In this document: positions 1-10,068 of the stretch, one piece after another
Layout: each line of letters opens with the position of its first letter
Position numbering within the stretch: position 1 is the stretch's first letter
From: Bacteroidota bacterium
Lineage (GTDB): Bacteria; Pseudomonadota; Alphaproteobacteria; Puniceispirillales; Puniceispirillaceae
Length of the DNA stretch: 22,376 nt
Assembly (NCBI GenBank): GCA_009936825.1
Contig: JAACDV010000123.1
Span: 1 to 22,376 of the forward strand
Reading direction: 5' to 3'
Program-made: the position numbers and the translations under genes
Notes under the pieces: model-generated
What the model was told of the DNA's origin: nothing
What the model saw: only the letters and a program-made list of their open reading frames with translations
The model's database searches: none

Positions 1-708
1 ACCCCATGGAAATCGGCGTTGGTGATGACCGGTGTGATGCATCTTGAACATCCTGCGATGCGGGCGGGATTTGCCTCACCTTTTGACTATGCCAAACAGA
101 CGCGCATTCTGATTGTGAATGATGTTGAGCGCGAACGTCCGCAAGCGACCGCAGCAGCGATGGCGGCTTTAATGAGCGCGGCTGGCGGCGGCGCACTGGG
201 GTTGTTCACCGCAATCAGACGGCTTCGCGCAGCGCATCCCGAATTGAACCGCCGCCTTGAAGCCGAAGGCCTGCCCCTTTATGCCCAGCATGTTGACCGG
301 ATGAACTTACAAACATTGTTACAGATTTTCCGCGAGGAGCCGCATTCATGCCTGTTGGGGACCGATGCAGTGCGCGACGGCATTGATGTTCCAGGAGAGG
401 CATTGCGGATGATTATTTTCGATCGAATGCCTTGGCCACGCGCCGATATTCTATTCAAGGCCCGCGCCGAATGGCAGGGCCGAGACGCATGGGTTGACCG
501 CATAACAAGGCTGAAGTTGCGTCAGGCATTTGGCCGGTTAATCCGGCGTGCTGATGACCGCGGCGTGTTTGTGATGCTGGACAGCCGCCTGCCCACACGC
601 CTGACCAGCGCCTTTCCCGAAGGCGCCCCGATTGAACGCGTCGGCCTTGCCGAAGCCATCGCCCGAAGCAAAGAATTTTTGAATCCAACCGAAGACCAAG
701 GTGATTAA
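1..708 (+). CDS. DinG/Rad3-family DNA helicase, C-terminal part (5' end outside window)
   Basis: The frame is open from the first base to a TAA at 706-708, so this is the last ~235 residues of a larger protein that starts left of the window; TTG at 19 is not a real start. The sequence matches the second helicase domain of superfamily 2 XPD/DinG enzymes. GTDAVRDGIDVPGEALR resembles the family block with the conserved GxDxPG, it is followed by the IIFDRMPW segment, and QAFGRLIRRADDRGVFVMLDSR is motif VI with the QxxGRxIR arginines. DinG-type enzymes are 5'-3' ATP-dependent helicases that unwind DNA or R-loop structures. The Fe-S cluster cysteines and Walker A site would lie upstream and cannot be checked here. 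Family assignment is firm; the exact orthologue is not. Confidence 0.85.
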   Translation, partial: TPWKSALVMTGVMHLEHPAMRAGFASPFDYAKQTRILIVNDVERERPQATAAAMAALMSAAGGGALGLFTAIRRLRAAHPELNRRLEAEGLPLYAQHVDRMNLQTLLQIFREEPHSCLLGTDAVRDGIDVPGEALRMIIFDRMPWPRADILFKARAEWQGRDAWVDRITRLKLRQAFGRLIRRADDRGVFVMLDSRLPTRLTSAFPEGAPIERVGLAEAIARSKEFLNPTEDQGD

Positions 709-787
709 TTTGGCATGCCGATTAGACTGGCATACCTATTAGAATGGCAAGGCTGGCAACTTTACCTGACGATCTTTGGCATTGTTG

Positions 788-955
788 ATGATGATGGGCA
801 TGACGCTGCGCCAGATTGCGCGCGATACGCTTGGCATCAAGCTATCTTATGGTGTTAAAGAACTCAGTGCCGTAGTCACGCCGCAATCAACAAAAAATCA
901 AATCAGAATTGAGCGGGTTGAGGACTCCAAAAATCCTTATCAGTTTGCCGCCTAA
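788..955 (+). CDS. Possible small protein of 55 residues, unrecognised
   Basis: A short open frame begins at three consecutive ATG codons (788-796) and ends with TAA at 953-955. The product is mildly charged and starts MMMGMTLRQIARDTLGIK. No Shine-Dalgarno sequence precedes it. Two other frames hold short ORFs across the same place (715-858 and 744-788), and the frames meet at the GATGATGATG run near 787-796, so it could be a frameshifted remnant of a slightly longer gene. I recognise no family. It occupies most of the 398-bp gap between the helicase gene and groEL; the rest of that gap holds only the terminator at 1044-1077. Confidence 0.22.
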   Translation: MMMGMTLRQIARDTLGIKLSYGVKELSAVVTPQSTKNQIRIERVEDSKNPYQFAA

Positions 956-1043
956 TAAAGTTTATCTGAAAAAATTACCCACAAGAGGGGGACAAAGAAT
1001 TTGGTTCTGCGGGTTTTGCTCAAACATAGTGAGCCGCATGCAA

Positions 1044-1077
1044 AAGGCCGGAAGCATTGTGCCCCCGGCCTTATTTT
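1044..1077. terminator. Bidirectional rho-independent terminator between the helicase side and groEL
   Basis: An 8-bp perfect stem AAGGCCGG (1044-1051) / CCGGCCTT (1065-1072) encloses a 13-nt loop. On the plus strand it is followed by a T-rich stretch (TTATTTTTAT); on the minus strand the stem runs into TTTT. It sits 35-60 bp beyond the groEL stop, so it most likely ends the groESL transcript and can also stop plus-strand transcription from the left. Confidence 0.7.
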
Positions 1078-1106
1078 TATGCTTGGGTATTTTTGAATTG
1101 GCTGGA

Positions 1107-2765
<1,659 letters not shown>

Positions 2766-2844
2766 TCATCCTTCTGTGTTTATTCAGTCAAGGTTTAAGC
2801 AGGTAAGATCCTGTGATCTTCCGCTGGAATATTCCGCATGACGG

Positions 2845-3132
2845 TCAGTCGATAATCCCCATGATGTCGGATTCTTTCATGATCAGATAATCCTGACCAT
2901 CAACCTTGACTTCGGTACCAGACCATTTGCCAAACAGCACACTGTCTCCGGCTTTAACGTCGAGCGGCTGTACTTTACCTTGCTCGTCACGCGCACCAGA
3001 ACCAACAGCAATGATTTTGCCTTCCATAGGCTTTTCTTTAGCGGTATCTGGAATGATGATTCCACCAGCGGTCTTCTCTTCTGATTCCATCCGCTGCACC
3101 AGCACACGATCGTGAAGTGGCCTGAATTTCAT
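2845..3132 (-). CDS. groES: Co-chaperonin GroES (Hsp10), 95 aa
   Basis: GroES is the heptameric lid that closes the GroEL folding chamber. The sequence [21 protein letters not shown], the mobile-loop segment [15 protein letters not shown] and the C-terminal [19 protein letters not shown] are diagnostic. The start is placed at the ATG ending at 3132 because a strong GGAGGAG ribosome site lies just upstream and the product then has the family's usual ~95 residues. A longer in-frame version from 3201 would read through the CIRCE operator and is rejected. It is the first gene of the groESL operon. Confidence 0.97.
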   Translation of the reverse strand: MKFRPLHDRVLVQRMESEEKTAGGIIIPDTAKEKPMEGKIIAVGSGARDEQGKVQPLDVKAGDSVLFGKWSGTEVKVDGQDYLIMKESDIMGIID

Positions 3133-3194
3133 ACCTTTCTCTCCTCCAGTTATATTTACAGTTAGGTGACCCCGAGGGTGTCCTAGGGACGAGT

Positions 3195-3221
3195 TTAGCA
3201 CTCAGCAATGGCGAGTGCTAA
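3195..3221. promoter_or_regulatory. CIRCE operator (HrcA-binding site) upstream of groES
   Basis: The sequence is TTAGCACTC (3195-3203), nine bases, GAGTGCTAA (3213-3221). This matches the CIRCE consensus TTAGCACTC-N9-GAGTGCTAA without mismatch. CIRCE is the operator of the HrcA heat-shock repressor. Its position just downstream of the predicted transcription start and 63 bp before the groES start codon implies HrcA control of groESL. hrcA itself is not in the window. Confidence 0.96.
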
Positions 3222-3234
3222 CACACACAACAGG

Positions 3235-3263
3235 TAATTGGGCGTGGCGGTCCATATTGTCAA
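3235..3263 (-). promoter_or_regulatory. Predicted groESL promoter
   Basis: On the minus strand a perfect -35 TTGACA (3263-3258, preceded by C, giving CTTGACA) is followed after 17 bp by CAATTA (3240-3235), a weak -10. Transcription would start near 3228, directly before the CIRCE element. The CTTGAC core is compatible with both the housekeeping sigma factor and the alphaproteobacterial heat-shock sigma RpoH, so dual control is possible but not proven by sequence. Confidence 0.6.
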
Positions 3264-3280
3264 GCGTAACCGGTAAAAAT

Positions 3281-4366
<1,086 letters not shown>

Positions 4367-4509
4367 TTAACATTGCGCCACACAAGTGCAAGTCTGAAGT
4401 CCCGCTTTGGTCTGGCTGCGGCAATTGCGCCCGATTGCGCCTAGATGAGCAAGTTGCTATATCGCCATAGATAAGACCAAAACCCAAAGCAACAAGGTGA
4501 ACCATTCCA

Positions 4510-5577
4510 ATGATGTCATTTAATATGACAGCGAATGAAGGCAGGAGCCCCGCGCGCCTTCAATCCGAAAGCAACAATCTGGCCGAAAGCAACAATCTGG
4601 CCGAAAGTAACAATCTAGTCTTTTGGTGGCTGATCTGCATGGCAATGCTGGTGGCTGCAATGGTTGTCATTGGCGGCGTAACACGGCTAACCGGCAGCGG
4701 GCTATCAATGGTTGAATGGCGTCCATTGATGGGAACCTTGCCGCCACTTTCCGAGGCAGAATGGCAACGGGTTTACGCGCTATACATCGCCTCGCCGGAA
4801 TATAATTCAATCAATTACGGGATGGATCTAGCCGGGTTCAAAACCATCTTTTTCTGGGAGTATTTTCATCGGCTCTGGGGCCGGTTGCTGGGCGTTGTCT
4901 TTGCTGTTCCCTTTTTCTGGATGATGCTAAGACGCCGCGTTCCCAGTGGGTTCGGTGGCCGTCTTTTTCTATTATTGGTCCTTGGTGGCTCGCAAGGTGT
5001 GATTGGCTGGTGGATGGTCAAATCAGGACTTTCCGCCGATGCCACCGTTTCCCAATATCGCCTAGCGACGCATCTTGGGATGGCGTTGCTGATTTTCTCA
5101 CTGCTGATCTGGACCGCACTTGATATCCGGCATGGGCGGGCGGGCTGGCCGCGCGGTCATGCCGCCGCGACGCTTTTCATCGTCGCCCTAACTATTCTGG
5201 CAGGAGCGCTGGTTGCCGGAATGGATGCCGGGCTGCTGTATAATCATTATCCGATGATGGGTGACGGACTTGTTCCGGTTGAATATGGAGATGCTGGGCT
5301 GCTGGATGCGTTTGAAAATCCGGCATCGGCGCAATTCCACCATCGCTGGATTGCCGTTCTAGCTGTTCTGGCAGTTGTGGGGCTTAGCATCTTTGGCCGA
5401 CGTTTTGCCGCCAGTCGCACCGCATCAACGCTGGCATTGGTGATGGTTGTCATCCAGTTCGGGCTGGGCATCACCGTGTTATTAAGCGGTGTTCCCGTCA
5501 ATCTTGGAGCGATGCACCAGGGCGGCGCCGTGATCCTGCTGGGATCGTTGGTCTGGACAAGCCACCGCCTTTCCTGA
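4510..5577 (+). CDS. ctaA: Heme A synthase, COX15/CtaA family, 355 aa
   Basis: This membrane enzyme oxidises the C8 methyl of heme O to the formyl group of heme A for aa3-type cytochrome oxidase. About eight hydrophobic segments are visible. Conserved heme-ligand histidine blocks are present in order: EYFHRLWGRLLG, ATHLGMA, FHHRWIAV and GAMHQGGAV; VIGGVTRLTGSGLSMVEW near the N-terminus is the classic COX15 signature. The start is supported by AAGGTGA nine bases upstream. Residues 20-37, just before the first membrane helix, are three tandem copies of ESNNLA encoded by an 18-bp repeat, an unusual low-complexity cytosolic lead. It is transcribed alone and ends at a terminator that overlaps the 3' end of aspS. 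Confidence 0.95.
   Translation: MMSFNMTANEGRSPARLQSESNNLAESNNLAESNNLVFWWLICMAMLVAAMVVIGGVTRLTGSGLSMVEWRPLMGTLPPLSEAEWQRVYALYIASPEYNSINYGMDLAGFKTIFFWEYFHRLWGRLLGVVFAVPFFWMMLRRRVPSGFGGRLFLLLVLGGSQGVIGWWMVKSGLSADATVSQYRLATHLGMALLIFSLLIWTALDIRHGRAGWPRGHAAATLFIVALTILAGALVAGMDAGLLYNHYPMMGDGLVPVEYGDAGLLDAFENPASAQFHHRWIAVLAVLAVVGLSIFGRRFAASRTASTLALVMVVIQFGLGITVLLSGVPVNLGAMHQGGAVILLGSLVWTSHRLS
4567..4620 (+). repeat. 18-bp tandem repeat, three copies, inside ctaA
   Basis: The unit GAAAGCAACAATCTGGCC occurs at 4567-4584 and 4585-4602 without change, and at 4603-4620 with three substitutions. It keeps the frame and encodes ESNNLA, ESNNLA, ESNNLV. The perfect identity of the first two copies points to a recent slippage duplication. 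Confidence 0.95.
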
Positions 5578-5606
5578 GATAGCATTTACTCCAAGAGGGG
5601 GCTTTT

Positions 5607-5626
5607 GGGCTTCATTAGCCCTTTTT
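5607..5626 (+). terminator. Terminator of ctaA, overlapping the aspS stop codon
   Basis: The stem GGGCT (5607-5611) / AGCCC (5617-5621) with a 5-nt loop is followed by TTTTT (5622-5626) on the plus strand, 30 bp after the ctaA stop. The aspS stop codon (5617-5615 on the minus strand) and its last Pro-Lys-Lys codons lie within the hairpin and T-run. The stem is short, so efficiency is uncertain. Confidence 0.55.
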
Positions 5627-7387
5627 AGGAAGCGGTGCGCGTCTAATATGAAGTGCGTTCAGCGCTGCTTCATCAACCTCAGACGGTGCGGCCATCATTA
5701 GGTCTTCGGCCTTGCCATTCATCGGAAATAGGATGACCTCACGGATATTTGGCTCATCGGCAATCAGCATCACGATGCGGTCAATGCCGGGGGCAATTCC
5801 ACCATGCGGCGGTGCGCCAAAGCGAAAGGCATTGATCATCGCCGGGAATTTTTCATCGACAACGCTGGGCGGATATCCGGCAATATCGAACGCCTTATAC
5901 ATCACATCGGGAAGGTGGTTCCGGATCGCCCCTGACGATAATTCAACCCCGTTACATACGAGATCATACTGCCACGCTTTGATCGTTAGCGGATCCTGTT
6001 CCTGCAGCGTTTTCAGCCCGCCTTGCGGCATTGAAAACGGGTTATGCGAGAAATCAATTTTGCCCGTTGCCTCATCCCGTTCAAACATCGGAAAATCAAC
6101 AATCCACGCCATCTTAAAGACATTCGGGTCGATCAGCCCCTGCTCCTCACCAATACGCACGCGCGCACGTCCGGCAAGCGTTGCCGCAGCAGCTTCGTTG
6201 GAGCACGCAAAAAAGACAGCATCGCCGTCGCCAACACCACTTGCCAGACGAATTTCTTCAGCTTTGTCCGCACCCAGCGCCTTGGCCACAGGCCCGCGCG
6301 CCTCGCCGCCCTCACCATAGATAATATAGCCCATACCGGGGGCACCTTCGGACTGGGCCCAGCTGTTCATCCGGTCGGCAATCGCCCGACTACCGCATTT
6401 CGGGCCGGGAACAGCGCGAACCACCGCTCCCTTCTCAACAGCGTTGGCAAAGATAGAAAAACCGGAACCGCGGAACATCTCGGTAACGTCACAAATCTCG
6501 ATCGGTATTCGCAAATCAGGCTTGTCATTGCCGTATTTCAGCATTGATTCCGCGAACGGTATCTTGACGAAATCCTGATCGACTTTCTTATCTGAAAATT
6601 CTTCGAAAACCCCTCGAATCACTGGCTCCACCGCGTCAAACACATCTTGCTGTTCGACAAAGCTCATCTCTAGGTCAAGCTGATAGAACTCGCCCGGGCT
6701 GCGGTCAGCGCGGCTGTCTTCATCCCGAAAACAGGGGGCAATCTGGAAATAGCGATCAAAGCCGGAGACCATCACCAACTGCTTAAACTGTTGCGGTGCT
6801 TGTGGCAGCGCATAAAATTTTCCCGGATGTAGGCGCGCCGGAACCAGAAAATCACGCGCTCCTTCGGGCGAAGATGCTGTCAGAATTGGTGTCTGAAACT
6901 CGGTGAAATCCTGCGCAATCATGCGATTGCGGATCGATTGGATGACCTTGGCACGAAGCATGATATTATCGTGTGGGCGCTGGCGACGAAGATCAAGATA
7001 ACGATAACGCAGCCGTGTTTCCTCGCCCGAATCAGCGTCCGAATTGACCTGCAAGGGTAGGGTATCGGCAGCCGACTGAATGTCAAATGTCTCGATGCGA
7101 ACCTCTACATGTCCGGTTGGCAAGCTGGCATTAATCGTCTCGTCGCTTCGCTTTAGAACCGTGCCGGTGATTGTCACCACGGACTCAAGCCGCGTTCCCT
7201 CAACCGAGGCAAACGTATCATCAGACGAGTCAACAACACATTGCGTCAGCCCGTAATGATCACGAAGGTCAACAAAAACCAACTGGCCATGGTCACGTTT
7301 GCGGTTGATCCAGCCCGAGAGGCGAACGGTCTGACCAACATGTGCTTGTGTTAGCTCGCCGCAGGAATGTGAGCGGTAGGCATGCAT
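5615..7387 (-). CDS. aspS: Aspartate--tRNA ligase, likely nondiscriminating type, 590 aa
   Basis: This class II synthetase charges tRNA-Asp with aspartate. The N-terminal OB-fold anticodon domain ([21 protein letters not shown]) is followed by the class II core: motif 2 around [22 protein letters not shown], a bacterial insertion (GAD) domain, and motif 3 [13 protein letters not shown] near the C-terminus with the bacterial-type tail. Length is normal. A GGAG sequence 8 bp upstream supports the start. The RDHG in the anticodon domain has His where E. coli has Leu (RDLG); His here is associated with enzymes that also charge tRNA-Asn and work with GatCAB. That role is inferred. The gene stands 173 bp downstream of the homocysteine methyltransferase gene. 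Confidence 0.96.
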   Translation of the reverse strand: MHAYRSHSCGELTQAHVGQTVRLSGWINRKRDHGQLVFVDLRDHYGLTQCVVDSSDDTFASVEGTRLESVVTITGTVLKRSDETINASLPTGHVEVRIETFDIQSAADTLPLQVNSDADSGEETRLRYRYLDLRRQRPHDNIMLRAKVIQSIRNRMIAQDFTEFQTPILTASSPEGARDFLVPARLHPGKFYALPQAPQQFKQLVMVSGFDRYFQIAPCFRDEDSRADRSPGEFYQLDLEMSFVEQQDVFDAVEPVIRGVFEEFSDKKVDQDFVKIPFAESMLKYGNDKPDLRIPIEICDVTEMFRGSGFSIFANAVEKGAVVRAVPGPKCGSRAIADRMNSWAQSEGAPGMGYIIYGEGGEARGPVAKALGADKAEEIRLASGVGDGDAVFFACSNEAAAATLAGRARVRIGEEQGLIDPNVFKMAWIVDFPMFERDEATGKIDFSHNPFSMPQGGLKTLQEQDPLTIKAWQYDLVCNGVELSSGAIRNHLPDVMYKAFDIAGYPPSVVDEKFPAMINAFRFGAPPHGGIAPGIDRIVMLIADEPNIREVILFPMNGKAEDLMMAAPSEVDEAALNALHIRRAPLPKKG

Positions 7388-7507
7388 CTTAATAACTCCA
7401 GCTGGAATAAATCAGTGGGACACGGCAGCGTCCTAAAATCGGGCGCAGTATGCAAACATTGCCCCCTTTCTGCAACCAGCTAAATGCAAGCTGATACCTA
7501 GACAACA

Positions 7508-7543
7508 CGGGATTTAGGGCCAATGCGGGATTTAGGTACACCT
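7508..7543. repeat. Imperfect 18-bp direct repeat between the methyltransferase gene and aspS
   Basis: CGGGATTTAGG occurs at 7508-7518 and again at 7526-7536, spaced with an 18-bp period; the remaining seven bases of each unit differ. It lies just beyond the methyltransferase stop codon. On the opposite strand the shared core reads CCTAAAT, a string also present in the 18-bp repeat upstream of coxS. Confidence 0.6.
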
Positions 7544-7560
7544 GCACACATTCGGGCGAA

Positions 7561-8610
7561 CTAGCCGCGGCGACGGTTCCGGCGCTTGGACGATCTGGCA
7601 TTGCCGTCCATTGAAGGCGGTGTTGGTAAATCTTTCCAGGCCATGCCCAGCGCTGCCTTGGCCGCATCCTCATCAAAGCTTCGCAGCGGCGTTTCAATCA
7701 GGGCACGCGACATCGCCGCAATATGGTCCGGTGTAGTACCACAGCACCCGCCGATAATCCGAATGCCAGCATCGCGCGCAAACAGGGCATATTGCGCCAT
7801 CAGGTCGGGCGTGCCGTGATAGTGAATTTCACCTTCAACATAGGCCGGAATCCCGCAATTGCCTTTGGCAATCACCGAAATATCCGGGCCGGCTCCCGCA
7901 GCGCCCAGTTGGTCAATTCCGGGCATAATCCGGCGCACCGAATCCAGAATTTCTGCCGTACCAATACCGCAATTCGCACCAACATACCTTGCCCCGAAAG
8001 CCAAAGCCTGACGGGCGAAATCATCCGGCGTAACCCCCATCATAGAGCGGGCAGCGGTATCAAAGCTCATGCAGGCTGCAACCGGAAGACCGGTACTCTT
8101 GGCGGCATCAATGGCAGCCTCAACCTCTTCAAGCGAGGACATTGTTTCGATCCACAACAGATCTGCACCGCCCTTGGCAAGCGCTTCGGCTTGCTGCGTA
8201 AAAGCGGATTTGGCATCAGCGTAATTCAACGCACCCATCGGGGTAAACAACTCGCCCGTCGGCCCCATGGAACCGGCAACTACAACCTGCCTCCCGGTTC
8301 TGGAAAATCCTTTATCGGCGGCATCGCGGGCCAGCCTAGCCGCCGCCAAATTCACCTCGTGCACACGGTGTTGTTCATTATGAAGCTTTAACCGGAACGC
8401 CGTACCCCCAAAGGAATTGGTTAAAACCAACTGCGAGCCGGCATTGATGAAGTCCGAATGCAACCGCATGACATCTTCGCCGCGCTCGACATTCCACAAT
8501 TCTGGCGGATAGCCAGTTTCCAACCCCGCACGAAAATAATTAGTGCCAGTTGCACCATCAGCAAGAATCCAGCCCTGTGCGGCAATGATTGCATCAATTT
8601 TTTCTGTCAT
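7561..8610 (-). CDS. Homocysteine S-methyltransferase family protein (betaine-type), 349 aa
   Basis: The family uses a zinc-bound homocysteine thiolate to take a methyl group from betaine, S-methylmethionine or a related donor, forming methionine. The N-terminus ILADGATGTNYF, the segment LVLTNSFGGTAFRLKLH, and the three zinc ligands Cys214 (GANCGIG) and Cys289-Cys290 (GGCCGTTP) are all present. The protein is a stand-alone TIM barrel lacking the folate and cobalamin domains of MetH. The overall form resembles alphaproteobacterial betaine-homocysteine methyltransferases; the donor (betaine, DMSP-like compound or other) cannot be read from the sequence. The C-terminus is a basic tail (SSKRRNRRRG). 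The start ATG has GAAGG just upstream. Confidence 0.88.
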   Translation of the reverse strand: MTEKIDAIIAAQGWILADGATGTNYFRAGLETGYPPELWNVERGEDVMRLHSDFINAGSQLVLTNSFGGTAFRLKLHNEQHRVHEVNLAAARLARDAADKGFSRTGRQVVVAGSMGPTGELFTPMGALNYADAKSAFTQQAEALAKGGADLLWIETMSSLEEVEAAIDAAKSTGLPVAACMSFDTAARSMMGVTPDDFARQALAFGARYVGANCGIGTAEILDSVRRIMPGIDQLGAAGAGPDISVIAKGNCGIPAYVEGEIHYHGTPDLMAQYALFARDAGIRIIGGCCGTTPDHIAAMSRALIETPLRSFDEDAAKAALGMAWKDLPTPPSMDGNARSSKRRNRRRG

Positions 8611-8766
8611 CAGCCTTCAAACCTTCGCCAAATGAAGATTTTACGCACCATACCTCAATAAATACCGTAATAGCCTTAATAAACTGAAAGGAATGAAAGA
8701 ATGGCGCCGTCCAGTTTCAGCGGCATCTTAATCTTGGTAGGGAGTATGATCACCCTGCCGTCAATC

Positions 8767-8997
8767 CTACCGACGCGTCAAACGACGTGTAGGACGGCGG
8801 CGAACCCCAGTCATTTCGGCGCGCCGGTCACGCAGTTTCGCCAAAAGCTTACCCTGCGCCTTTGAGGACATCGCGCCCCACGAGGCAATTTCATCACCGG
8901 TACGAAAACACCCAAGGCACTGGCCCGAAACCGGATCCAGTTGGCAGAGAGAAATACATGGTGACGGCAAAGGTGTGTCACCGGTTCCATGCGCCAT
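8767..8997 (-). CDS. DUF1289 small cysteine-rich protein, 76 aa
   Basis: This small cytosolic protein has the DUF1289 pattern: PCISLC (Cys14, Cys18), then CLGCFRTGDEIASW (Cys27, Cys30). The four cysteines could hold a metal ion or Fe-S cluster, but the function of the family is unknown. The C-terminal third is strongly basic (RRRPTRRLTRR), which might bind nucleic acid. Length is typical. It lies between the homocysteine methyltransferase and DJ-1/PfpI genes on the same strand, with 156- and 161-bp gaps in which nothing convincing was seen, so common transcription is possible but not shown. Confidence 0.8.
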   Translation of the reverse strand: MAHGTGDTPLPSPCISLCQLDPVSGQCLGCFRTGDEIASWGAMSSKAQGKLLAKLRDRRAEMTGVRRRPTRRLTRR

Positions 8998-9158
8998 TCC
9001 TATATACCCTTTATTCTTGGAGCTTAGTTTGCCATCCCGCCCCTTCCAAAAGCCGGAATCTGCGAGCCAATCAGATAGGAGCGATACTACATCCAGTCCT
9101 TAATTTCATCCGGCCATTAATAAGATAGCAGGATGCAGCAAAAGGCGGCTAATAGTGT

Positions 9159-9671
9159 TCAGGCCGCGACGCTTTCGCCGTCATCCTTGGTCATCGCAGT
9201 ATCCAGTGCAATCAGGCCAGCGGCAAGATCATCTTTGGTAGCGACCGCAATTTTCCCGTCCACAACAACCGCTTCGCCTGCTGCTGGAGCTGTCAAAGTC
9301 ACATCAACAAGTTCGAGAATCTGCGTTCCTTCATTCAGCGCAAGCACCGGCATTCCTTCGCGGGTAAAGGCACGCAGCAGCCGCTTGGCGTGAGCCTCAC
9401 CGGTCAGCGTTGCGACATGGCGCTCGCCCGCAGGGATTATCAGCGCGTCATAATCGACGGCCAGCGTCGTTGAGAGTGTCGCATCAACCGGGTAAGACAT
9501 GCCCCAACCAGTTCCATTCCAGGCGTTCGTCAGGCCAGCATCGCGCGAGACAACGCGCAGTTTCGCATTGACGGACATCATGGCTCGCTGAATAGCGATG
9601 AAAACGGCCTCATCAAATCCACTTGCTACCATAATAGCGATTGTGTTGCCTGAAAGATTGGAAAGCTGCAT
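9159..9671 (-). CDS. DJ-1/PfpI superfamily protein lacking the nucleophilic cysteine, 170 aa
   Basis: The fold is recognisable from GNTIAIMVASGFDE at the N-terminus, the VDYDALIIPAGE strand-loop and the region that normally carries the nucleophile elbow (A-x-C-H-G). Here that elbow reads ALNEG, with Asn113 in place of Cys, so peptidase, glyoxalase or chaperone chemistry of classical members is unlikely. The layout, with VDATLSTTLAVDYDALIIPAG, resembles the C-terminal DJ-1-like domain of large-subunit catalases, here as a separate protein. The start at 9671 is preferred over the longer frame from 9695 because AAGGAG lies 7 bp before it. Role unknown; stress-related by family association only. 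Confidence 0.82.
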   Translation of the reverse strand: MQLSNLSGNTIAIMVASGFDEAVFIAIQRAMMSVNAKLRVVSRDAGLTNAWNGTGWGMSYPVDATLSTTLAVDYDALIIPAGERHVATLTGEAHAKRLLRAFTREGMPVLALNEGTQILELVDVTLTAPAAGEAVVVDGKIAVATKDDLAAGLIALDTAMTKDDGESVAA

Positions 9672-9716
9672 GTGGATACTCCTTGTAAGAATCACGTGTC
9701 AGAGTCAAAAACTGGT

Positions 9717-9899
9717 TCACTCATTCGGCTCGCTCGCACCCTGCCCGCGCATAGCTTTATAGTCATGGGGGCTAAATTTGTGGCGGCGATACCTAGCAGA
9801 CCATTGCGCGTCCGTGAGGCGCCAGCCTACCGGCAGGTACAGCCCAATGGCGCTAATAAGTGCGGCTTGCGGGACCAGTCGAGCAGGATATAACCCCAC
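9717..9899 (-). CDS. Possible small protein of 60 residues, unrecognised
   Basis: A GTG-initiated frame runs 60 codons inside the 397-bp gap between the DJ-1/PfpI and MocA-fusion genes. The first third is hydrophobic (AALISAIGLYLPVGW) and could form one membrane helix; the rest is basic and polar (WSARYRRHKFSPHDYKAM). A weak AGG lies 4 bp before the GTG. An imperfect promoter (TTACGG, 17 bp, TATATG) lies upstream on the same strand near 9940-9968. I recognise no family, and the frame may be chance. The remainder of the gap (9900-10068) holds the 21-bp repeat at 9997-10038 and no gene. Confidence 0.3.
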   Translation of the reverse strand: MGLYPARLVPQAALISAIGLYLPVGWRLTDAQWSARYRRHKFSPHDYKAMRGQGASEPNE

Positions 9900-9996
9900 T
9901 TGCCTGTGGGTTCAACCCTGTATCTCGATATTAGGACGCATATAGCCTAAATCTAAAACATCCGTAACAGGAATGAAGGGGCGACGATGCGTGATA

Positions 9997-10038
9997 CCCC
10001 CGCGTTTTTCTATAGCTCCCCCGCGTTTTTCTATGGTG
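9997..10038. repeat. 21-bp tandem repeat, two copies, inside an inverted repeat
   Basis: Two 21-bp copies (9997-10017 and 10018-10038) are identical over their first 17 bases, CCCCCGCGTTTTTCTAT, and differ in the last four. The pair is flanked by an 8-bp inverted repeat, ATACCCCC at 9994-10001 and GGGGGTAT at 10041-10048. It lies 31 bp beyond the stop of the MocA-fusion gene, so it would fall in the 3' end of that transcript. There is no T-run for a standard terminator. Confidence 0.85.
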
Positions 10039-10068
10039 CTGGGGGTATAAATCGCCTTCGTGTTCAGA

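Noticed and set aside
3133..3201. N-terminal extension of GroES by 23 residues
   Set aside because: It would be translated through the CIRCE operator and the ribosome site; the ATG at 3132 has a strong Shine-Dalgarno and gives the normal family length.
8735..8773. GGTAGG...CCTACC inverted repeat after the DUF1289 gene as a terminator
   Set aside because: The loop is about 26 nt and no T-run follows on the minus strand.
9672..9695. Longer start for the DJ-1/PfpI protein
   Set aside because: AAGGAG lies seven bases before the internal ATG at 9671, inside the longer version's coding sequence.
9895..9930. tRNA T-arm-like string GGGTTCAACCC
   Set aside because: No acceptor, D or anticodon arm could be built around it; the stem is only three base pairs.
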